DNA of 64,000 bases from Phoenix dactylifera (Eukaryota; Streptophyta; Magnoliopsida; Arecales; Arecaceae): NCBI RefSeq assembly GCF_009389715.1, contig NC_052399.1, positions 28,529,146-28,593,145 on the forward strand, given 5' to 3'. The notes beneath the pieces are model-generated. The model was not told the DNA's origin, ran no database searches, and saw nothing but the letters and a program-made list of their open reading frames with translations. Both the position numbers and the translations under genes were made by a program. This document shows positions 24,395 through 36,359 of the stretch, piece after piece; the stretch's first letter is position 1; each line of letters starts with the position of its first letter.

Positions 24395-24616
24395 TCATTT
24401 GGGAATGGGGTTTCTAAAATAATACTTTTGAGTTAGATTTCTTACCTCATTGCATATATAAGTATCTGATAATTTATCTTTTATTGGTAACTTACTGCCT
24501 CCTGCTGCAATAAATGTTTGCGCTGTTTTTTCAAAATAGCTTGTAGGGATTATTCCCTCTTGAATACAGTTCAAGTCTGCACCACTATCTACACGTGCAA
24601 TTATGTTAGAGAACAT
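24395..24616 (-). pseudogene. Retroviral-type aspartic protease remnant
   Basis: The translation holds ARVDSGADLNCI with the active-site triad DSG at about 24581-24589, followed by a hydrophobic stretch and a Gly-Gly-Ser turn. This is the pepsin-like protease of retroelement polyproteins, which cuts coat and polymerase apart. It lies between the CCHC knuckle and the reverse-transcriptase start, as expected in a caulimovirid. The fragment is short and isolated between stops. Confidence 0.7.
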
Positions 24617-25248
24617 AGTTATTATTTATAACAATAATAATTTTAATATACCATTTTTGGTAAGTTACTTTATCTAATATATTTAAATATTCAGGTAAAC
24701 TATCTATTTACTGAAGAATAATAGTTTTATTCTTCTTTAGATCATCTAAATGACTTGGATTCAATTTGTTGATTTTCTAGAATTGTTATTGTAGATTTGA
24801 TTTGTTTATTTTCAATTTTTAACAGAGTTATTTCTGTCTTTAATTGATTGACTTCTTGTTTCAAATCACTTATTGAAACTGGTTTTTCTCTTATTTGAGA
24901 AGCATGAACTCTGTTTAAGACTTCACTTAATTGATAACCAGGAATAGGCAATACCAGCCTGGATGTTTCTCACTTATTAGGGTTCTTCTCTAATAAGAAT
25001 TCTAATACTTGTTTCTTTGTATTAGTATCATTAATTTGATCTAATACTGTAAAAATTTCTTCTTGACTATTGGTTAAGACATTTAATCCTTTCATCTTTA
25101 CTATTGATTTCCTTGATCTCTTCTTCATCTGATGTGTTATCAGACTCGGTACTTTCTTCCTCCTCGAAGGATGAATTTAACATTAATTTTACAAGTTGAT
25201 TCTTGAGTTGATCATCTACTTGCAACTCATTAATTTTTTTTTCATTAG

Positions 25249-26098
25249 ACATTTGGTAGCATAATGTCCAAATCTGCCACATCTGTAGCATTTAACATCG
25301 TATGCCCGATGCTTTCTTTTATATTTTTAAGAGCAAATTTCTCCTGTTGTTGTTGCCTCTTTTTTTTGTACCATTTATCATTGTGTTTCTTTCTTCGTGG
25401 TATTTTATGAATATATTTTTTACTCTTGTTTCTTTTTAACTAGACCACTTGAAAGTTTATTTTGCATATCAAATGCAAACTGATCACAGAACTTACCAAG
25501 TTGGTATTTTGCTGTAAATCTTTGCTTGTTTAATTGGTTTCCTAGCTTTAAGTCATTGCATAAAGCTAAACCTTCTTGGACACAAATGTTTATTAGTTGT
25601 CCATAAGTATATTGTTGGTAATTAATTGTGATACCATCATTTCTTTCTCTGACAATTTTCTTGATTTTCTTAACAAATAAACGTGGTAACTTTGGATTTC
25701 CAATATTCAGTATTTGGTTCCGAGAGTTGCATTACTCTTGAAAGAAATGCATCTTTATACCATCTAAATTGTGTTAATGTTGGACACTTTAGATTTTGTA
25801 AAAGAGTTTTTATCCTTTCTCCTAATAGTACTTGATACCCTATAAAGTTTTGTACAATTGTAAGACATAGTGTATACACTGCGTCTTGTTGAGTGGTGTG
25901 AGTTTGCATACTACTGCTATGTTGATTGGGTTCAATTTTTACTGTTTTAACATGATCTAAAATTTCATTCTTCTGGCTTTGACTAAGGTAGAATATCCAC
26001 CAGCCTCTTAATTGTCCGGTGAAGCCAGTTGTAATAAATTTAGCTATTTCATGATCTAAATTTTCATTTTGTTTACAAATAGTAGCATGCATCATCAT
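25249..26098 (-). pseudogene. Coat/gag-like region with CCHC zinc knuckle
   Basis: From 26098 the minus strand encodes a region with the ITTGFTGQLRGWW motif typical of the coat-protein part of plant pararetroviral and related polyproteins, then a TQFRWYKDAFLSRV segment and, past a frameshift near 25670, more coat-like sequence (YGQLINICVQEGL). It ends at a complete zinc knuckle CYRCGRFGHYATKC at 25249-25290, the C-x2-C-x4-H-x4-C pattern that binds nucleic acid. An acidic tail follows. Several stops and frame changes show decay. Confidence 0.75.
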
Positions 26099-26362
26099 TC
26101 GATGTATTACATCTACAATCTGTTTATCATTTAATCCATCTATGTTTCATTCATAGATATGTTTTCCAAAATAAGAGTTCTGGAATGGTTCTTTTTCCTC
26201 AAATAAAAGGTTCTGTGGAGATGGTCTCTAGTAATTATATTTTTTCAGAGGTCTTGGTTCATGTCTGATTGGATTCAGACTGGACTCAAGTTTCTCCAAA
26301 TCTGACTTTTCATCTGGATTGGGTTTATTCCCAATAGGATTCAAGTTAGACTCAGATTTTTC

Positions 26363-26865
26363 TTAGTCTGATGATTCTTCAGAATTGGGTTCATGCCTGA
26401 CAGGGTTTAAGCAGAACTCTTGATGAAAAATTTTTTCCATTTCATCAAGATCTTCCATTTCTGATGGTTCATCAGAATTTATTCTAGAGTGTCTATTTAC
26501 TACTCTAAGGTGTAAATTTTTTAATTTCTCCTCTAGAAGCTCTATGAATTCAGAATTTGATTTATTTAGTTTAAATCCCTGAACTTCTATAGGAGGTTGG
26601 ATCATTGGAAGATATATTTTTTCCTGTTTGTCCTCTTATTTATTTTAAGTTTTAATAAACTTTGGATATCTTTTTTAATAGAATTATGGATTTGATTCAT
26701 CCTTTCTTCCAGCTGTATTAACTGGTTTCCTATACACACTAAGTATGTATTTGTATATTTCTGTGATTTAATTAAAGAATTAAGTTCTTTAATTGTTACC
26801 ATTGTACTTGCCACCTTATTTAAATTTAAATAAGCTATAGCCTCAGTTGATTGTAATTTAATCAA
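26363..26865 (-). pseudogene. Linker/coiled-coil region of the viral polyprotein remnant
   Basis: Two open stretches (26602-26865 and 26363-26605) lie between the movement-protein and coat-like regions. The first is rich in Leu, Ile, Lys and Asn with helix-forming character; the second is acidic. No known domain is recognisable. Position and strand make them part of the same polyprotein. Confidence 0.5.
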
Positions 26866-26914
26866 TTTTTGTGGAGGGAAAGGTGAGATTATAACCTCAT
26901 CCTGTACAGTCTTC

Positions 26915-27030
26915 CAGGCATGGTCTGCCGTACCGGTCCGGCCTGGGACCGGTACCAGATCAGCGTGGAATCCGGTACCAGTAGTTTACTGTTGAAGAAC
27001 CGGTACGAAACCGGTTCCAGGTGTTCTGAA
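26915..27030. repeat. Short CCGGTACC-rich insertion nested in the viral fragment
   Basis: Within AT-rich viral sequence lies a GC-rich patch with repeated motifs TACCGGTCCGG, GGGACCGGTACC, TCCGGTACCAG, AACCGGTACG and AACCGGTTCC in alternating orientation. The base composition differs sharply from both sides. Such ACCGGTAC-rich pieces look like a small dispersed plant repeat that jumped in after the viral integration. No clean ends or target duplication were found. Confidence 0.55.
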
Positions 27031-27749
27031 TGACTGTTAGTTGGTTTTCCTGTTGTCTCAGGTAAAATCCAACAAACCAAGGTACACAGAATTGTATATC
27101 TTGTTTTTCTTCTAATTCTTGATAATAATGAGTTTTATAGTATTCTAACAGTTGAAGAGAATTTTTAAGAATACCAGTTTCTAAATTCTCTATGTTCTTC
27201 TAACTAAAACTCCCTATTTAGAAGTTTTCTAATTTCACTTCCTGGGTTTAAATTCATTGAATATGGTAGCTCATATCTGATTGGGTAGGACTTTCCTTCT
27301 CCCTTTCTTTTGAATAAATTCCATAAGGAATTTGATTTTTGCTTATTTCAATTCCTCTACTATTTCTATTTCTTCATTTCCTATATGGGAAATTGAAGAT
27401 CTTGTAGGAGGAACTTCAAATGTTTCATATGAGCTACTTGATTTAGATCTTGTTATATCAGGTATTTTTATTTTTCTTCCTGAAGTGTTGAACATAATTT
27501 CAACAGTCCCATCGGTCAATTATACTATTTGATCTATGTTCGTGTTTATAACAGGCTGAGGAGGAACTGCTTCTTGCAGTGTCCATACTTCTGGAAGGTG
27601 GATTTCATCCCACTTAATTGACCTATTGGTTGCAACACTAGAAGTTCTTAGATTTGTTTCAACTAGTGTTGTTTGACCAGGTGTGGTTATTATCCTAGCT
27701 TTAGGTGCTAGGGTATTTAATACCTTATAATGGATCCTGTAGCTTACCG

Positions 27750-28262
27750 CTATAATTTCGGACCTGGCATGAAATCATATCCATGCGTACTTATGTTAAG
27801 CTGTAAGGCCTCTAATAAGTTCTCATCAGTGAGTGATAGGCTTAAATTAGGGGTTACATTAAAATAGACCGGTCCATGACATAGACTGGTTTCTACCACT
27901 GCTGCTATAGAGGATTTGAAGTCATTACTTCTTCCATCTCTAATTATTGCCATAAGGCTAGCATCTATCCCTAATAATGTTAGCGATTTGAATGCCACCT
28001 GTATCATACCTATATGTATATAATTATACTTTCCTAGGTATGGTTTACTGTCTTCTTCACTTAACAATTTAAACATTTGACATGATCCTGATGTTTAGAT
28101 TGTTTGCTCTATGGTTTTTATAGCTATCCTTGAGCTAAAATCTAACCAACCTATTTTATAAATTTGTGTTGGTGGAACATTAGGGATTGTCTATTTGTTT
28201 AATTTATCCAAATATTTTGGATACTCAATTAATTGAGCATTTTTAATTAATTGATTATTAGA
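27750..28262 (-). pseudogene. Caulimovirid-type movement protein remnant
   Basis: The minus strand from about 28262 reads through an IGWLDFSSRIAIKTIEQTI segment, a stop near 28100, then a longer open part (28076-27750) with LTLLGIDASLMAIIRDGR, a VVETSLCHGPVYFN segment and a final Leu-rich turn. This arrangement (a hydrophobic core with a conserved Asp-Gly-Arg, then a GPV-F-N strand) is the 30K-type movement protein of plant pararetroviruses, which moves virus between cells. The N-terminus is cut where the right inverted repeat begins. Confidence 0.75.
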
Positions 28263-28280
28263 CTAAGAACAAATAGCATT

Positions 28281-28390
28281 CCCAAGGCACTTTAAGCCCA
28301 TGGACTGACCCATGCCTGGGCGATTTGGGACTAATCCTCTGAACCCCCGCATATGGGTACTATTCCCCTCACGCCCTCTCGGCTAACGGG

Positions 28391-28391
<1 letters not shown>
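28281..28391 (-). repeat. Right inverted repeat of the viral-fragment block
   Basis: Complement of 23833-23942. Read on the minus strand it starts ACCCGTTAGCCGAGAGGGC next to the right (TA)n tract and ends CCTTGGG, after which movement-protein-like coding sequence begins within about 20 bp. Confidence 0.85.

Positions 28392-28434
<43 letters not shown>
28392..28434. repeat. (TA)n tract right of the viral fragment
   Basis: Long TA run directly outside the right inverted repeat. With the tract at 23788-23829 it brackets the block symmetrically, as expected for integration into or within a TA repeat. Confidence 0.9.
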
Positions 28435-28438
<4 letters not shown>

Positions 28439-28489
28439 ACCAACTTTCACATAATTTCTGGAATATCATCTTATTTTCTTAATTTTCAA

Positions 28490-30770
28490 AAGGGAATGAT
28501 GTGGGTGTCACTCAATCATAGGGGAAGTTTCTTATGCCACATGGTTGAGGGGTATTGGTGCAATTCAGGGAGGTCGGTGCAATTTGTGAGGGGTTGGTCA
28601 AATAATATTGTGCAGCTGCACCATTTTCATGTTGACATAAGGAAACTTTTTATATGATAGAGGGGTCTGCATTGTATCATTTCTTTTTCTATGTTTGTAT
28701 TATATTATGCTTCTATTTTGTTTCATTTATATCTTCTGCTAATATTTCTTTTTTACTTTTTAGTTTCAGATTCTATCTTCTTTCTTATTTCCAATATGTG
28801 TTTCTCATATTTGTCTAGAATTTCATTTTCTTACTGTAACTTTATGGAAAAGAATGTTTTTGGTGTGTAAGGTTAACGGTGAGAATTATTTGGGTCCTGC
28901 CCAATCATAGGAGTTCCTTATGCCACATGATTGAGAGGAGTTGATGCAATTCAGGGAGGTTAGTGCAATTTCTGAGAGGTTGGTCAGTAACAATATAAAA
29001 CACCATTGCCATGGCGACGCAAGGCAACTTTTTATATGATGGAGTGGTTTGCCTTATAGAATTTCTCTTTCTTAGATTTTGGTTTATATTTTGTTTTTAT
29101 TCTGTTTCACTTGTATTTTTTTTGTTTGTTTTTCTTCTTTATGTTTTTTCTTAAAATGCCATCTTTTCTTTTATTTCTATTTTGTGTTTCTCACATTAGT
29201 CTGGAATTTCATTTTTATCTTAACTTTTTGAAAGAGAATGCTTTGGACGCCCCCCACTTAATCATAAAAAAAAGTTCATGCCATATGGTTGAGGTGAATT
29301 GGTGAGAGACTGGTGCAATTTCTGACCAGCAATATCACCATGCAATGTCATGCTGACATAAGTGAACTTTTTGTATGATAGTGTGGTGTGCCATATAGCA
29401 TTTCTTTTTAAAATCTTTGGTTTTATATTTTTTTAATTTTATTTCACTTTTATCTCATGTTTATATTTTATCTTTCTTTTTACATTCAATGGTTTAGTTC
29501 ATCTTTTCTCCTATTTCTATTGTGTGTTTCTATATATTCTATTTTCTGCTTGTTTTATTGTAAGTTTATTATTTAGTTTTGTATATTTTGTGAAACAATA
29601 ATGCTCTGAATGATTTGTGTTCCCTATGCCACATGGTTGAGGGAAAGTGGTGCGATTCTGGGAGGCTAGTGCAGTTTCTGAGGGATATGCCATGTCATTG
29701 CCATGTTGACGGAAAGGATCTTTGTATCTGGTAGAGTTGTGTGCCTCGTAGCATTTCGCTTGAGACTTTGTTTTGATGTTATGTTCCTTATGGCAGATAG
29801 TGGTACTTCAAGGTGGTTGGTGCAGTTAATGAGGGATCATTCATTAACAGCATGCTGCATGAGCGACATGTCAGCCGAAGGAACTTTTTGTGCGATAATG
29901 GTGCCCTATAACACTTTTCATTTTGGAATTTGGGTTTCATATGTTCTGTCAATTTTGTCACCATCTTCCATTTATTGTCCAGTCTTATTTTAACTTTCGT
30001 TAATTCAGGTTTGCATTTTCTGTTTTATAGTCTATGTATTTCTTTTTATTTTGTTCTTAATTTTATTTATTCAGTTTATTTTTTATTTTGTTTGTGTTAT
30101 ATGGTTTATGTATGTTTGGAATTTTATTTTATTTTTATTTTTTTAAAGTAAGAATGCCTTGGGCTCCGATAGTCACATGAAAGTCCTCATGCCACCTTGC
30201 TGAGTGAATTGGTGTGTTTTGCAGGGGGCTGGTGTACCAATGAGGGTTCACTTAATGATGTTGTGCCATGCTCATGTCATGTTAGTCGTGGAAACTTCTT
30301 TGTGTGACTGAGTGGCACATAGCATTTTTCATTTTGAAATTTAGTATTGTATTTTCTTTTCTCTTTAATTTTATTTATATTTTTTATCTATTTTTTAATT
30401 TTCAATTTCATAAATTTAGTATGTATTCTCGTTTAGTTTATATTATTTTACTTATCTATGTGTATTGTGTACTCTATAAACTTAGTTATTTCGGTTTATT
30501 TTCTTAGCTTTGTTATTTTATTTGCTATCTGGATTTAGGTATTCAGTTTTGTATATTTGTTTGACATTTCAGTTTTTGAAAAAGATGCTTTGTACTGCCA
30601 GTCATGCACAAAATTCTTGTGCCATGCGATAGAGGGGATTGTTGTGATTTACAGTGTTGGTGCTATTAACAAGGGGTTGGTCAAATAATGATGCAGTCTT
30701 GACAGCATATCGGCATGGGAAATTTTGTGTGGCAGGATGGCTTCCCATAGCATTTTTCTTTTTGAAAATT
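28490..30770 (+). repeat. Old, diverged tandem array (about seven units, 350-430 bp)
   Basis: A block recurs in which a GCCACATGGTTGAGG-like motif is followed by TTGGTGCAATT, a GGGAGGT motif, then CATGTTGACATAAGG and a TTTTTATATGATAG-like segment, and then a T-rich spacer. The CCACATGG-like anchor lies at about 28537, 28923, 29281, 29629, 30192 and 30622, with an extra shortened unit near 29790-29920. The periods are 386, 358, 348, about 560 (containing the short unit) and 430 bp. Similarity falls from left to right, so the array is old. The units contain no coding region. The T-rich ORFs at 29703-30896 are by-products. Confidence 0.75.
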
Positions 30771-31686
30771 CAGTTTTATATTTATTTTATTTTCTCCTAT
30801 ATGGATTTTCACTTGTCACAAGTTTATTTTTGTAAGTTGTGTTTTTGGTTTATTTTCTTTTATTTTATTATCTATATACCAATATTCAGTTCTTAAGTTA
30901 ATTTTCTTTCTTCTTGTTAGATTTATGCTCTATAGCCACCCCAATGTATAATGAGAAAATGCTGGGACAATGATAATAGTGATATGCGGTATCAGGTTTA
31001 GATATTTGCTCGAGAGTATGTCAGTGTTGCAGGGATGCTTGCTAACTACCTTCATCTTTTGTTTAAGAAATTATGCCGTATGTAGCTTTTCTTTTCTGCT
31101 GCCTAGGATATTTGGATGCCATCTCGTTTCTTCTATATACTTTGCAATCTTTTCACACTTAATGTAATTGTAATTTATCCATACTTAGCATGTAGTATGT
31201 ATATGTTGTACACAGCTTACCCTTTTGGGACTGCTCTGTTTGTACTTTTTGTGCTCATAAGTTATTTGCACATTTGAATGCCATCTTCTTACTTCTATAT
31301 TCTTGTAATCTATATACTTCATACATGGTATTTGTATTTTATTTTCCTTCCATTAGGTGTTGTGTAATTATGGTGGTTTAACCTTTTGTTTGATATTATT
31401 GCATGTAATGATTTATTGTTTCCTTTAGTTCATATAAGTTGGCTTGCTATGCTTGTTGAATGAGCGGTTTTTCTGTCAGGCAGATTGATAATAACGTATG
31501 TGATCTTCGGAATTGTTGTAAGTGGTTTGTTATCTAAATGCTCCTTGTTTTATTAAATATATGCTACTCAGTTTTTTTCGGGGAAGGCTTATCATGTTGT
31601 TGGGCCAAGGACATGGAGAAATGTTATCAGTAGATATTTATTATCAAAGCTATGATGTTCGAGTATCCACTAAGTCTTTTGTTTAT
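30771..31686. other. Intergenic T-rich DNA
   Basis: No gene, RNA or element ends are recognisable between the tandem array and the Mutator-like element. A faint trace of one more array unit may exist near 30950-31050. Confidence 0.4.
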
Positions 31687-33529
31687 GGGATTTTGACATG
31701 ATGATCCCTTAATTTGCTTCGAATACTAGTTTAGTCCCTTTTTAATACAAAAAATATCCACCTCTTAGAGGTTTGGTTTAGTGGACAGATAAGTCCCAAA
31801 CCCCACTGATATTGCAAGTCTGTTATTGTTGAGATGCTTAACACCTATATTACCCTTAAGGGGATTTTGATGAACCAAATTGCCTATGTTTTTTCCATCC
31901 CATTTTGTTTTTTCCCTCACGTCTCAGTCGAGACAGACATATGTGACTCAATCTTTCCACGCCTTTCTCTTTCCCACCCACCACATCACCTCCCTTCTTC
32001 AGCTTGGAGTGCTCTCCATCGCCCCCTGTCCTCCATGGCACCAGTAGTGCAACATGAAGGTCACCAGTGAAACCCATCACAAGAAGAGCTTCATGTTTGT
32101 CTCAATCCCTTTGTCACTCTCTCTTTATCACTTTTCCTTCTACTCCTTTAAAGGGGTTTTATAAACTAAACACCTTTCAATCAGCCTCTCCCCTGCCACT
32201 TCGCTTCCTTATTTAAGATGGGAAGGCATTTCAAAATCCTAAGTGCTTCACATAGTTTAAAGTCATCAACATATTATGTAATTCATGTGGATGTAAAAAC
32301 TCTAACAAGGCAATCACTCATAGAAGCCAAAATACACAAAAAGTTGCTCCCTCATAGATGCCCAAATACACAATAAGTTCCTCACTTTTACTAGCCCAAA
32401 CATAACGGTGATATCCAATCCATTTGATCTCGAAGTCCAATATAATCAGGACGGTTGATGCAAAGCAGTGAGTTCCATCCCCTAGAAGTTTACTGCTACA
32501 CAAAGCAAGACACCATCAGATTCCAAGCCACTGATGTTGTAGTTGCAGCTAGTATAAAGATTGAAATAGTTTTCTACTTTAGTTTCTGATAGGTAGAGAT
32601 CGAGCAGACCCATAAAACCTAGAGCTTATATGGATCATTGGCTTTCAGACCGGTTTGCTGAAACCAGAATATTGGATAGCAATTTGAGAGCTTTCAATCA
32701 GCCAACTGAAACTTACAGGCGTACCTTGAAGTTTCTTCCTTCTCTATTATTTTTACTGTTATATAGTAGTTCAGTCTGACATAATCAGTATGCAATATAA
32801 AGTAGTTTTGCATAAGCAAGTATATCTCTCTTTTCTTCTTCCCTTAGATGAGGTGTAAATTTATTTCAATCGAGAGCTGACTTGAAGAAATATCTGTAAG
32901 ATTACAGATACAAAGATAAACAAGGGCATTTACCTATGTGAACACTCCAACAATACAAGGATAAGCATGGATAGAAGAATGATGAATAAATTGGTAATCT
33001 GGTTTGCTAGAACATGATGTTAAGTCGACTTCATGAAAACACTCTCTTGATACTGAAATAATTCATCCAAAATTTATATTTAAAGGTTTTAAAGAAGAAA
33101 AGGAAGAGGCGAGAGGAGGTGGTAGAGATTAGGCAATGGTGGTGGCATTGACAAAACAGGGTTTGATAGAGGAAAAGGAGGGAGGGAAAAATTAAGACAC
33201 ATGTATTTATGCTAATAGTAAGGCTTGCATGGACGAGGGGAGGCAGAGGCTGGGTGGGAGGGGAGGTGGGGGCCTGGTGGGAAAGAGAGAGAAAGAGAGA
33301 GGGGGGGGGCGCATGTATGAGGGGAAGTAGTTGGGTCACAGTCTTGTAGATGGATCAAAACTCGTCTAGGGTATCTACTGGGAGATTTAGCATACTAAGG
33401 TCAAGGACTTGGGTCTTAGGGGTCTATCTGTCCACCAAAATGAACCCCGGGGGTTGAATGTCTGATTTACAGAATAGGGAATTAAGTTTGGAATTCAAGA
33501 CAGTTTAAAGGATCATTCACCAAAATCCC
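31687..33529. mobile_element. Non-autonomous Mutator-like element with about 110-bp TIRs
   Basis: The left end (31687 to about 31800) and the complement of the right end (33529 to about 33418) share GGGATTTTG, a TGATCC motif, CTTAATT-like and TTTGGT motifs and a GTGGACAGATA block, giving long diverged terminal inverted repeats typical of Mutator-like elements. The interior (1.6 kb) has no transposase. It contains GC-rich, coding-like sequence near 31900-32080 and a Pro/Ser-rich minus-strand ORF at 33031-33339, so it may carry captured host fragments (Pack-MULE style). A 9-bp target duplication is not clear, which limits certainty. Confidence 0.6.
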
Positions 33530-34075
33530 CTTCCTTTGAGCTCTAAAGCATTTGGCCGTTCATGGTCTTCTTCTCCATTTCTGATCTCTTGATGACTGTT
33601 AGTGTCTTTTTATAAGCTACCTGTGAACATAGTTCACTTTTCAGGAGTCCTTGGTTTCTTGAGAATGAAACTTTGCTTATACATGGAAAAAAAATTCTTG
33701 GTTCTATCATGGACATTTCATAAGCGACAATTTGCTATTATGAGATAAACGGAAGCCTATACTTAAATGAATCCCATCATTTTTGTTTACTTTGGAATTT
33801 GATCAGGAAGATGCGCTTTGTTTTTATACAATAAGGATTATAAGAGAGCTAATACTGAAAAAATGATCAGGACAGAGGAAAATCAATATGCACTTATTGT
33901 GAATTGCCCAAAAAATGTTCAGCTTTTAAATGGTTTTATCTGGAAGACAATGTTTTATTCAGAGTTTCAAAGTTTAGATGGTTGGTCTAATGCAATTGTC
34001 ATTTTCTCAGGTTGAAATTATGAATATCTTAAACATGTTGACGTGCCATGCTGAAACTTTTGCTTGTCCGGCCTT

Positions 34076-34395
34076 TCAATTAGTTTGCAAATGAGCCAAG
34101 CTGAGTATCAGACTCCACAGGCTTAGCTTGGTAATGTTTGAGCTTGGCTTGAGCTCAAGCTGAGCTCAACTTAAGTTGATCACCGAGCTTTTATCAAGCT
34201 GAGCTTTTATCTTTGCAACCAGCTCATGTTCAAGCTCAGCTTGTTTATAAGCTGCAAGCTGAGCTCTTATAAACAAGCTGAGCTCTTAAAAGCTGTTTGA
34301 GCTTGCTTATTTTATAATAACCTAGCTGAGCCTCAACGAGTTGTTGTCAAGCCAAGTCCAAGCTGCTGATGAGCAGCTCAGATCGTTTTCAGCCA
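34076..34395. repeat. AGCTTGAGCTC-rich interspersed repeat
   Basis: The segment is built of many variants of GAGCTTGAGCTCAAGCTGAG and its complement, with strong local palindromes. This kind of sequence is dispersed in plant genomes, often as part of larger non-autonomous transposons. I see no clear element ends here. Confidence 0.65.
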
Positions 34396-35910
34396 TACTT
34401 TCAATTTGCTAATCCTAAAAAGTGCAAAAGGAGTTGGAGAAATTGTATGGCACCCATGATGGTTGCACAACAATGTAAATCGTAGTTCATAGTTCATATT
34501 TCATAGCATGAAGAATGGTGTGAACTGTGAAGACACTGTTAAAGGGACTAATTTTTTTAATGGAAGCAAGGGACTATAAATTTATAGGAAGATAGTGACC
34601 GCACAATAATGGTTTTATGTAAGAGTAGATAGGATTAATGGTTTATTCGGATAGAAATATATACGTGAGATAGGAAAGGAATAGTGAAGGAAATATTAAG
34701 CCAACTCCAAGTGAATGGGCAAAATCTTTTTTACTATGCTTTAAGGTTAGCTGGATTTAACCTGGTTGTTGTTATTGTAATCCATTCAAATGTCATCTAA
34801 TCTAAATAGTGCACATAATGTTAAGAGAATAAACTGAGTAAAACAAGTAAACCAAACCCTGCTGTTTGGTCATTCATTTTAGTATTCATTTTGAGATGTT
34901 AAATGTAGGAAAGCTAGAATTGCACCAAGTACCCACCTGGACATACAATGGAACTTCATGATTCCTATAGCGATAAATAACCTGTAAACTTTGAATGCTA
35001 TGTTTCTTTATTGAAAAAAAAAGGGTGAAAGCTATAGAATATAAATTGGTAAATATTTTTCCCCTTTGTGATTTACAGTGCTGATAATTGATATAGAATA
35101 GCTTCATATCACGGGGAGGTCCTATCTGACAATCATGGTCATCCGTTAATTGCACAATGGCCTGTGATTTTATTTTTAAAAATTAGAAAAGAGATTAGCT
35201 TCTAGTGCAGCCGAGAATTGAACATAGTGGGCCTGCGGATAAAAGTAGCACACGCTCTCTGTGCTTATTAATATCAGATCAGAGCTGCGGAGGCTCTACT
35301 TTTTCTGAGTCCGTCTTGCGTTCTCTAGGCAGATGTGAAGAGAGAGAATGGTACTAATGTTGGGAGTAGCCAAATTATTTTCCCCTGCTTTTGGTGGCTA
35401 ATACCTACAGCAGACAATGAGTAGGCTATCCCTTCCCCTCTGCATGGTTTGGAGTTTGGAGTTTGGAGTTTGGAGCAGCAGGATGGTCACCCTGTAGTGG
35501 ATATTTGTTCCTAGTTCCAACGCGCTCTCATGGCTTATTTATCCCAACCAAGAGGAGGGTAGAATTGAAAAAGGGGTGTCTTTTGCAGTCTACTGTGCTA
35601 GGTGCAGCAGCCAGCAATGTAGGCGAATGATGCCATGTAGCAGAAGGCAAGACAGTAAAGGTCAAACTCTCACATCTGGAAAGCTACTGTTGCTTCCTGA
35701 AGATTCTCCCGTCTATCTGTGGGTCCTGTGAACAGCAGTTGAGCTTCTATGGCCGTGGCCCAAGCCTTCGCAGTAGTGTCCCCTCTACGTCCTACCGGGG
35801 CCCTTTCCTCTGTCATAAGCATCAAGGTTCCCCGCATTCCAAGTCTCGTTTGAACTTTGAAAACCCCTTCTCTTCTCTAGCTCGCGAACGTAGCACTATG
35901 AATGTGAATA

Positions 35911-36359
35911 AGGATGGCAATTTATAATCCGATCCATCAATTTGATTCGTAAGCAAAACAGATTTGGATTTAAGATGAATACATTTTGGTCATAAACTCG
36001 TTAATCTATCTAAATCCGTTTATTAATTAAGTTAGATTTGTTTAACCTATTTTGATCTATTTAATAATTAGATCGTAGCCCAATTCATTTAATTTGTTTA
36101 AAATCTGTTTAATCTATTTAAAATCTGCTTAACTTATTTAATCTATTAAAATTTATTTAACTCATTAAAAAAAATCTGTTTAACCTATTTAACCTGGCTT
36201 GACTTGTTCAATAAATGAATTATATGAATCGGGTTGGATTATCTATTAATAAAGAGGGCAGATTCAGATCACAAATTTTAACTTGTTTAATAAATAAGTC
36301 GGATTGACGAATTTTTGATCCAACCCATGTCTGACCGAATCCAACCTGATTGCCACCCT
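35911..36359. mobile_element. MITE-like element with AGGRTGGCAAT ends
   Basis: The left end reads AGGATGGCAATTT and the right end, on the complement, reads AGGGTGGCAATCA, followed on both sides by related GGTTGGAT/GATCCAACC-like sequence. The 449-bp interior is AT-rich with repeated TTTAATCTATTTAAAATCTG-like motifs and no coding capacity. The TIRs resemble those of hAT-type non-autonomous elements, but no 8-bp target duplication matches, so classification is tentative. Confidence 0.5.

Larger units (their letters stand above)
23833..28391 (-). mobile_element. Endogenous pararetrovirus-like fragment between inverted repeats and (TA)n tracts
   Basis: A 4.6-kb block is bounded by inverted repeats (23833-23942 and 28281-28391) and by long (TA)n runs on both outer sides. 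Between them, on the minus strand, lie remnants in the order movement protein, linker, coat-like region with CCHC knuckle, aspartic protease and the first few residues of a reverse transcriptase. This is the gene order of Caulimoviridae polyproteins. The reading is broken by stops and frameshifts in many places and the reverse transcriptase/RNase H body is absent, so it is a non-functional fossil. Endogenous caulimovirids are known to sit in TA dinucleotide tracts, which fits. The inverted end repeats are less usual and could be a transposon that captured viral DNA, or rearranged viral non-coding sequence. Confidence 0.8.

Noticed and set aside
23833-28391. Intact or replication-competent virus copy
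   Set aside because: Many stops and frameshifts are present, both ends are cut, and the reverse transcriptase and RNase H are missing.
29703-31167. Short hydrophobic plus-strand ORFs as membrane proteins
   Set aside because: They are Phe/Leu/Ile-rich translations of T-rich repeat spacers, with no conserved motif.
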